NCBI GenBank assembly: GCA_031551525.1
Contig: JAVBNN010000030.1
Location: 1-64,000, forward strand
Direction: 5' to 3'
From: JAVBNN01 sp031551525
GTDB taxonomy: Bacteria > Bacillota > Negativicutes > Acidaminococcales > JAISLQ01
DNA length: 64,000 bases
In this document: in pieces, positions 60,634 through 64,000 of the stretch
How positions within the stretch are numbered: position 1 is the first letter of the stretch
Layout: each line of letters starts with the position of its first letter
Program-made: the position numbers and the translations under genes
Notes under the pieces: generated by a model
Database searches by the model: none
Told to the model about the DNA's origin: nothing
Seen by the model: only the letters and a program-made list of their open reading frames with translations

Positions 60634-61809
60634 ATGAAAAACAACAGTTATTTTCGTTTGTCGCGTAATGCGGTAGAATGTCTTGCGGATGCCTGTGGCA
60701 CGCCGCTTTTAGTCTTATCGCTCGAACAGATCGAGAATAACTATAGTTTTCTGAAGTCGCACATGCCGCGCGTAAAAATACACTACGCAGTGAAAGCAAA
60801 CCCCGACTCCCGCATAGTGGAGAGGATCTCCGCTTTGGGCGGCAGCTTCGACGTAGCATCCGACGGGGAGATAAAAGAACTGAGTGCTATGGGTATAGAA
60901 GGCCATCGCCTGCTGTATGCCAATCCCTTTAAAACCGCTGCCGGTCTTGACGCCTGCCGCGAGGCTGGTGTTACGAGATTTACTTTTGACAGCGCCAGTG
61001 AACTGACCAAAATTGCCCAGTCCTGTCCGGGCGCTTCGGTGCTTCTCCGGGTGCGTATAGATAATACGGGTGCTTTGGTTGATCTGAACAAAAAATTTGG
61101 TGCGTCGCCCTCTGAAACGGTATCTCTCTTGAAACTGGCTGGCGATGTAGGGCTGAATCCAGTGGGGCTATGTTTCCATGTCGGCAGCCAGACTACTTCG
61201 GCAGAACCGTATATCCGCGCCCTGACCCAGTGCCGAGAGTTGTTTGATCAGGCGCGGGCTGCCGGATATGACCTTAAGGTGCTGGATATTGGCGGCGGCT
61301 ATCCTGTTCCCAGTTTGGTGGAGGATGTAGACGCCGACGAAATGTTTACTGAAATAAACGATAAAATAGAAGAACTTTTCTCGGAGACGGAGATATGGTC
61401 GGAGCCCGGCCGTTTTATCTGCGCGACTGCGGTGAATATGATTACTAAAGTCATCGGTGTGACCGAACGCAATGACCAAGCATGGTATTTTCTTGATGAG
61501 GGAGTATACGGGACCTTTTCTGGCGTGCTGTTTGACCACTGGGCTTATGATTTTATCAGCTTTAAAGAAGGCATAGCCATACCGGCTACTTTTGCCGGAC
61601 CTAGTTGCGATTCGCTTGATGTAATCGCCTGTGAGCGTTTGACTGTGCCGCTGGCGATGGAAGATATACTTTTAGTGCCGGCTTGTGGCGCGTATTCCTC
61701 AGCATCGGCCACTACTTTTAACGGTTTTTCGAGAGCGCAAACCGTGGTTTGGGAAGAGGTCAGCGAACAACTGGGTTTGTCGGAACTCTGCTTTGCTCCG
61801 GCGGTCTGA
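60634..61809 (+). CDS. ldc: Lysine/ornithine decarboxylase, eukaryotic-ODC-like (fold type III)
   Basis: 391 residues, about the size of the Selenomonas ruminantium lysine/ornithine decarboxylase. The PLP-lysine is in IHYAVKANPD (about residue 51); other marks are YANPFK, FTFDSASEL, DLNKKFGA, CFHVGSQT, DIGGGYPVP, WSEPGR and the catalytic Cys in GPSCDSLD. In Selenomonas this enzyme makes cadaverine, which is linked to peptidoglycan and needed for outer-membrane attachment; the same role is inferred here. Preference between lysine and ornithine cannot be read off. ATG 60634 follows GGGGAGAG; it has its own promoter and terminator. Confidence 0.9.
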   Translation: MKNNSYFRLSRNAVECLADACGTPLLVLSLEQIENNYSFLKSHMPRVKIHYAVKANPDSRIVERISALGGSFDVASDGEIKELSAMGIEGHRLLYANPFKTAAGLDACREAGVTRFTFDSASELTKIAQSCPGASVLLRVRIDNTGALVDLNKKFGASPSETVSLLKLAGDVGLNPVGLCFHVGSQTTSAEPYIRALTQCRELFDQARAAGYDLKVLDIGGGYPVPSLVEDVDADEMFTEINDKIEELFSETEIWSEPGRFICATAVNMITKVIGVTERNDQAWYFLDEGVYGTFSGVLFDHWAYDFISFKEGIAIPATFAGPSCDSLDVIACERLTVPLAMEDILLVPACGAYSSASATTFNGFSRAQTVVWEEVSEQLGLSELCFAPAV

Positions 61810-61836
61810 GTTTTGGCCAATATGACAATTTCAGAG

Positions 61837-61885
61837 ACCTTTGCGGGCGTGGACAATTATCCCTGCCGGCAAAGGTTTTTCTTTT
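61837..61885 (+). terminator. Terminator after lysine/ornithine decarboxylase
   Basis: ACCTTTGC (61837-61844) pairs with GCAAAGGT (61869-61876), enclosing an inner weaker hairpin, followed by TTTTTCTTTTG. Confidence 0.75.
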
Positions 61886-61969
61886 GTTGTTAGAAAATAC
61901 ATACTATGTTAAAATAATAAAATAGGCTTTTATTATTTTTGGTGGTGTAGATTCGAGGGGGTGCGGGCG

Positions 61970-63403
61970 TTGCGGCATGGCTTGCCTTTTGTGTCCGCTC
62001 TTTTAGCCTATCAAAAAGAAAATGTATATCCTTTTCATACGCCCGGCCACAAAGGAGGTCGGGGCATTTTGCCACAATTTGCCGCGCTGTTCGAAGATGT
62101 TTTTGCGATAGATGTTTCGCTGATGAACGAGCTCGACGACTTGCACAAGCCGGAAACACTTTTACTGGCGGCTCAGGAACTTGCGGCTGAGGTTTACGGT
62201 GCGGGGCACAGTTTTTTTGCTGTAAATGGCACCAGCGGCGCTTTGCAGGCTATGCTCCTAGGAACTCTGCAAGAGGGTGACAAGCTGCTCCTGCCGCGCA
62301 ACGCGCATCGTTCGATCATCGGAGGCCTGATGATAGCAGATGCCCGGCCAATATATTTATGGCCGGAGTTTGATACGGAGTTTGGCATCCCGTTGCAGCC
62401 TTCGCCGGAGGACATAGCAGATGCCTTTGCCAGGCAGCCTGATATAAAAGCGGTTTTACTGACCAGTCCGAGTTATTACGGCGTGGTGGCAGACCTTAAG
62501 GCTATCGCAAAGATCGTACACAAAAATGGCGCGTTGCTGCTGGTGGACGAGGCGCACGGCGCCCATCTGGGTTTTGACAGCCGCCTGCCCGGGTCGGCGT
62601 TGCAGGCGGGCGCGGATGCCGCCGCGCAAAGCACACACAAAATACTCGGGGCGCTTACGCAATGCTCCCTGTTGCATATACAGGGGCCGCGGATCGCCCA
62701 TGACAAAGTTGCCCGCGCCATGAGCATGCTAACGACGACCAGCCCCAATCAAATACTGTTGGCCTCTTTGGACGCCGCTTGCTACCAGCTAGCGGTATAC
62801 AGTAAAGAGATGCTGGAGCAGGCACTTTATGCCGTCGGTCTGCTGCGCAGTGCAGTGGGCGGAATAACGGGGCTGCGCTTGCTGGCGCGTGAATATATAA
62901 ATAGCGCCGGGCCATACGATCTTGACGAAACTAAAGTGCTGATAAATGTAAGAGAAATGGGTTTGTCCGGATTTGCGGTCGCCGATCTTCTGCGCAAAGA
63001 AAAAATCGCCGTTGAACTGGCCGATCAGGAAAACGTTTTGTTTCTCGTTACTTATGCAGACGCTGAACCGGGCATACGGAACGCTGAAGAGGCTTTGAAG
63101 AAAATCGCCGCCCGGCCGCACAAAGGCGCCCCCGCGGTTATGTTTTGTGATATGCCTAAACCTGAAGCGGCCTTGACGCCGAGGGCGGCATTTCAGAAAA
63201 AATCGCAGCGCATACCTTTGATAGAAGCCGTCGACAGGGTCGCGGCGGAAGAGATCACTTTTTACCCGCCCGGCATACCGCTGGTATTGCCTGGTGAGCG
63301 GATAAGCCCCAGTGTTGTGGATTACTGCCTGGCTTATATGGCCGGAAGCGGCCGGGAAGGCCCAAAATATATCAATGTGGTGTTAGATGATGACAAACAA
63401 TAA
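61970..63403 (+). CDS. Orn/Lys/Arg decarboxylase, fold type I (SpeA/YaaO-like)
   Basis: About 477 residues of the aminotransferase-fold decarboxylase family: HTPGHKGG, NELDDLHKPE, FAVNGTSGALQAML, LVDEAHGAHLGF, the PLP-lysine in AQSTHKILGALTQ, and TTSPNQILLASLD. It lacks the N-terminal wing domain of the large inducible enzymes and matches the short Firmicute form found just upstream of tmk. The substrate (arginine, lysine or ornithine) is not determined. The start is probably TTG 61970, nine bases after GAGGGG; GTG 61961 directly abuts that site. It overlaps tmk by 17 bases. Confidence 0.88.
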   Translation: MRHGLPFVSALLAYQKENVYPFHTPGHKGGRGILPQFAALFEDVFAIDVSLMNELDDLHKPETLLLAAQELAAEVYGAGHSFFAVNGTSGALQAMLLGTLQEGDKLLLPRNAHRSIIGGLMIADARPIYLWPEFDTEFGIPLQPSPEDIADAFARQPDIKAVLLTSPSYYGVVADLKAIAKIVHKNGALLLVDEAHGAHLGFDSRLPGSALQAGADAAAQSTHKILGALTQCSLLHIQGPRIAHDKVARAMSMLTTTSPNQILLASLDAACYQLAVYSKEMLEQALYAVGLLRSAVGGITGLRLLAREYINSAGPYDLDETKVLINVREMGLSGFAVADLLRKEKIAVELADQENVLFLVTYADAEPGIRNAEEALKKIAARPHKGAPAVMFCDMPKPEAALTPRAAFQKKSQRIPLIEAVDRVAAEEITFYPPGIPLVLPGERISPSVVDYCLAYMAGSGREGPKYINVVLDDDKQ

Positions 63404-64000
63404 ATACCCCGGGTTTTTTATAACTTTCGAAGGCGCCGACGGGGTCGGAAAGACGACTCAGATAGCCCGCCTGGCAGAATATCTGCAACAGCAGGGGCAA
63501 GAGGTCGTTGTGACTCGGGAACCTGGTGGTACTATGACAGGAGAACGGGTCAGAGAGATACTCCTGGATCCGGGCTGCGATATGGGCGCACACGCCGAGG
63601 CGTTACTTTATCTTGCGGTACGGGCAGAACATGTTGACAAAAAAGTTTTGCCGGCGATGCGGGCTGGAAAGGTAGTTTTATGTGACCGGTTCAGCGATTC
63701 TACCCTGGTTTATCAGGGCATAGCCAGGGGTTTGCCGATTGATACGTTGGCAGCGATCGACGCCTTTTCCACCGGGGGACTTCAGCCTGACCTGACAATC
63801 GTACTGGACGCGCCGGTGGAAGAGTTGTTCAGGCGTATGGCCGGGCGTGGCGAGGCCGACCGCATGGAAAAATTGGGCATGGCGTTTCAAGATACTGTGC
63901 GGGAAGGATTTCTGACTTTGGCCCGGGAGCATCCAGCCCGGATGGTGGTAGTTAACGCCGCGCGGGAAGTAGACGATATACAAAGTGAGATAAGGGTGTT
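63387..64000 (+). CDS. tmk: Thymidylate kinase, 3' end cut by window
   Basis: Phosphorylates dTMP to dTDP. The frame reads from ATG 63387 (or 63390) to the window end with no stop. Visible are FFITFEGADGVGKTTQ (P-loop), TREPGGT, the DRFSDSTLVYQG motif that follows the dTMP-binding region, and DLTIVLDAP. About 205 residues are present, nearly the full length of the family. It begins inside the upstream decarboxylase gene, which implies translational coupling. Confidence 0.96.
   Translation, partial: MMTNNKYPGFFITFEGADGVGKTTQIARLAEYLQQQGQEVVVTREPGGTMTGERVREILLDPGCDMGAHAEALLYLAVRAEHVDKKVLPAMRAGKVVLCDRFSDSTLVYQGIARGLPIDTLAAIDAFSTGGLQPDLTIVLDAPVEELFRRMAGRGEADRMEKLGMAFQDTVREGFLTLAREHPARMVVVNAAREVDDIQSEIRV

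Noticed and set aside
1..64000. CRISPR arrays, insertion sequences, prophage or tRNA genes
   Set aside because: No regularly spaced repeats, transposase or integrase motifs, phage structural genes or cloverleaf-like T-loop sequences were seen on either strand.

Overview
The window reads as a contiguous piece of the chromosome of a diderm Firmicute, most likely a member of the Negativicutes (Selenomonas/Acidaminococcus/Sporomusa side of the tree). The reasons are: low-GC-Firmicute gene content and strong Shine-Dalgarno sites (split gcvPA/gcvPB, tandem glycine riboswitch, PerR-like box, perfect parS) combined with outer-membrane features (a beta-barrel protein ending in an aromatic residue, a PNAG-type exopolysaccharide locus), and a eukaryotic-ODC-like lysine/ornithine decarboxylase of the kind that supplies cadaverine for the peptidoglycan of Selenomonas. 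This is inference from content; no species can be named.

Layout. 1-134: 3' part of a 5S rRNA and its terminator. 0.4-4.0 kb: a TAXI-type TRAP transporter operon (binding protein, DUF1850 protein, fused permease). 4.3-8.8 kb: an isolated hypothetical gene, rubrerythrin with a PerR-like box, a divergent tagaturonate-epimerase-like protein, a perfect parS site, then a membrane-anchored HTH protein, a DUF697-like membrane protein and a universal stress protein. 8.8-11.6 kb: pantothenate operon (DUF2520 reductase, panB, panC) behind a leader with its own terminator hairpin. 11.6-18 kb, minus strand: EamA exporter, exported MBL hydrolase, RmuC and a hybrid histidine kinase. 18.2-28.4 kb: MetQ lipoprotein, radical SAM protein, NlpC/P60 hydrolase, an AAA+ regulator without a GAFTGA loop, trmB-ftsW-PBP, an unusual FolD and CheR. 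28.5-33 kb: a CDF metal exporter, a chemoreceptor and an unknown membrane protein. 33.1-39.1 kb: tandem glycine riboswitch controlling gcvT-gcvH-gcvPA-gcvPB-lpd.

39.2-53.6 kb is the most interesting segment: nine co-directional genes that look like one exopolysaccharide system. It contains a PgaC-PgaD fusion synthase, a beta-barrel outer-membrane protein, a UDP-HexNAc 6-dehydrogenase, two related multi-domain polysaccharide deacetylases in which only the last domain looks catalytic, a second synthase with an N-terminal PilZ-like domain, a PgaB-like membrane-anchored deacetylase and a GH18-like lipoprotein. The combination of two processive synthases, a uronate-forming dehydrogenase and three deacetylases suggests a partly de-N-acetylated, possibly uronate-containing polymer rather than plain PNAG.

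53.6-64 kb is mostly housekeeping: MBL hydrolase and flavin reductase, DUF1015-serC, a thioredoxin-reductase-like flavoprotein lacking the NADPH motifs (ferredoxin-dependent type suspected), family-4 uracil-DNA glycosylase, serS, the lysine/ornithine decarboxylase, an Orn/Lys/Arg decarboxylase and the start of tmk, which is cut by the window end. No insertion sequence, prophage, tRNA or CRISPR array was seen.
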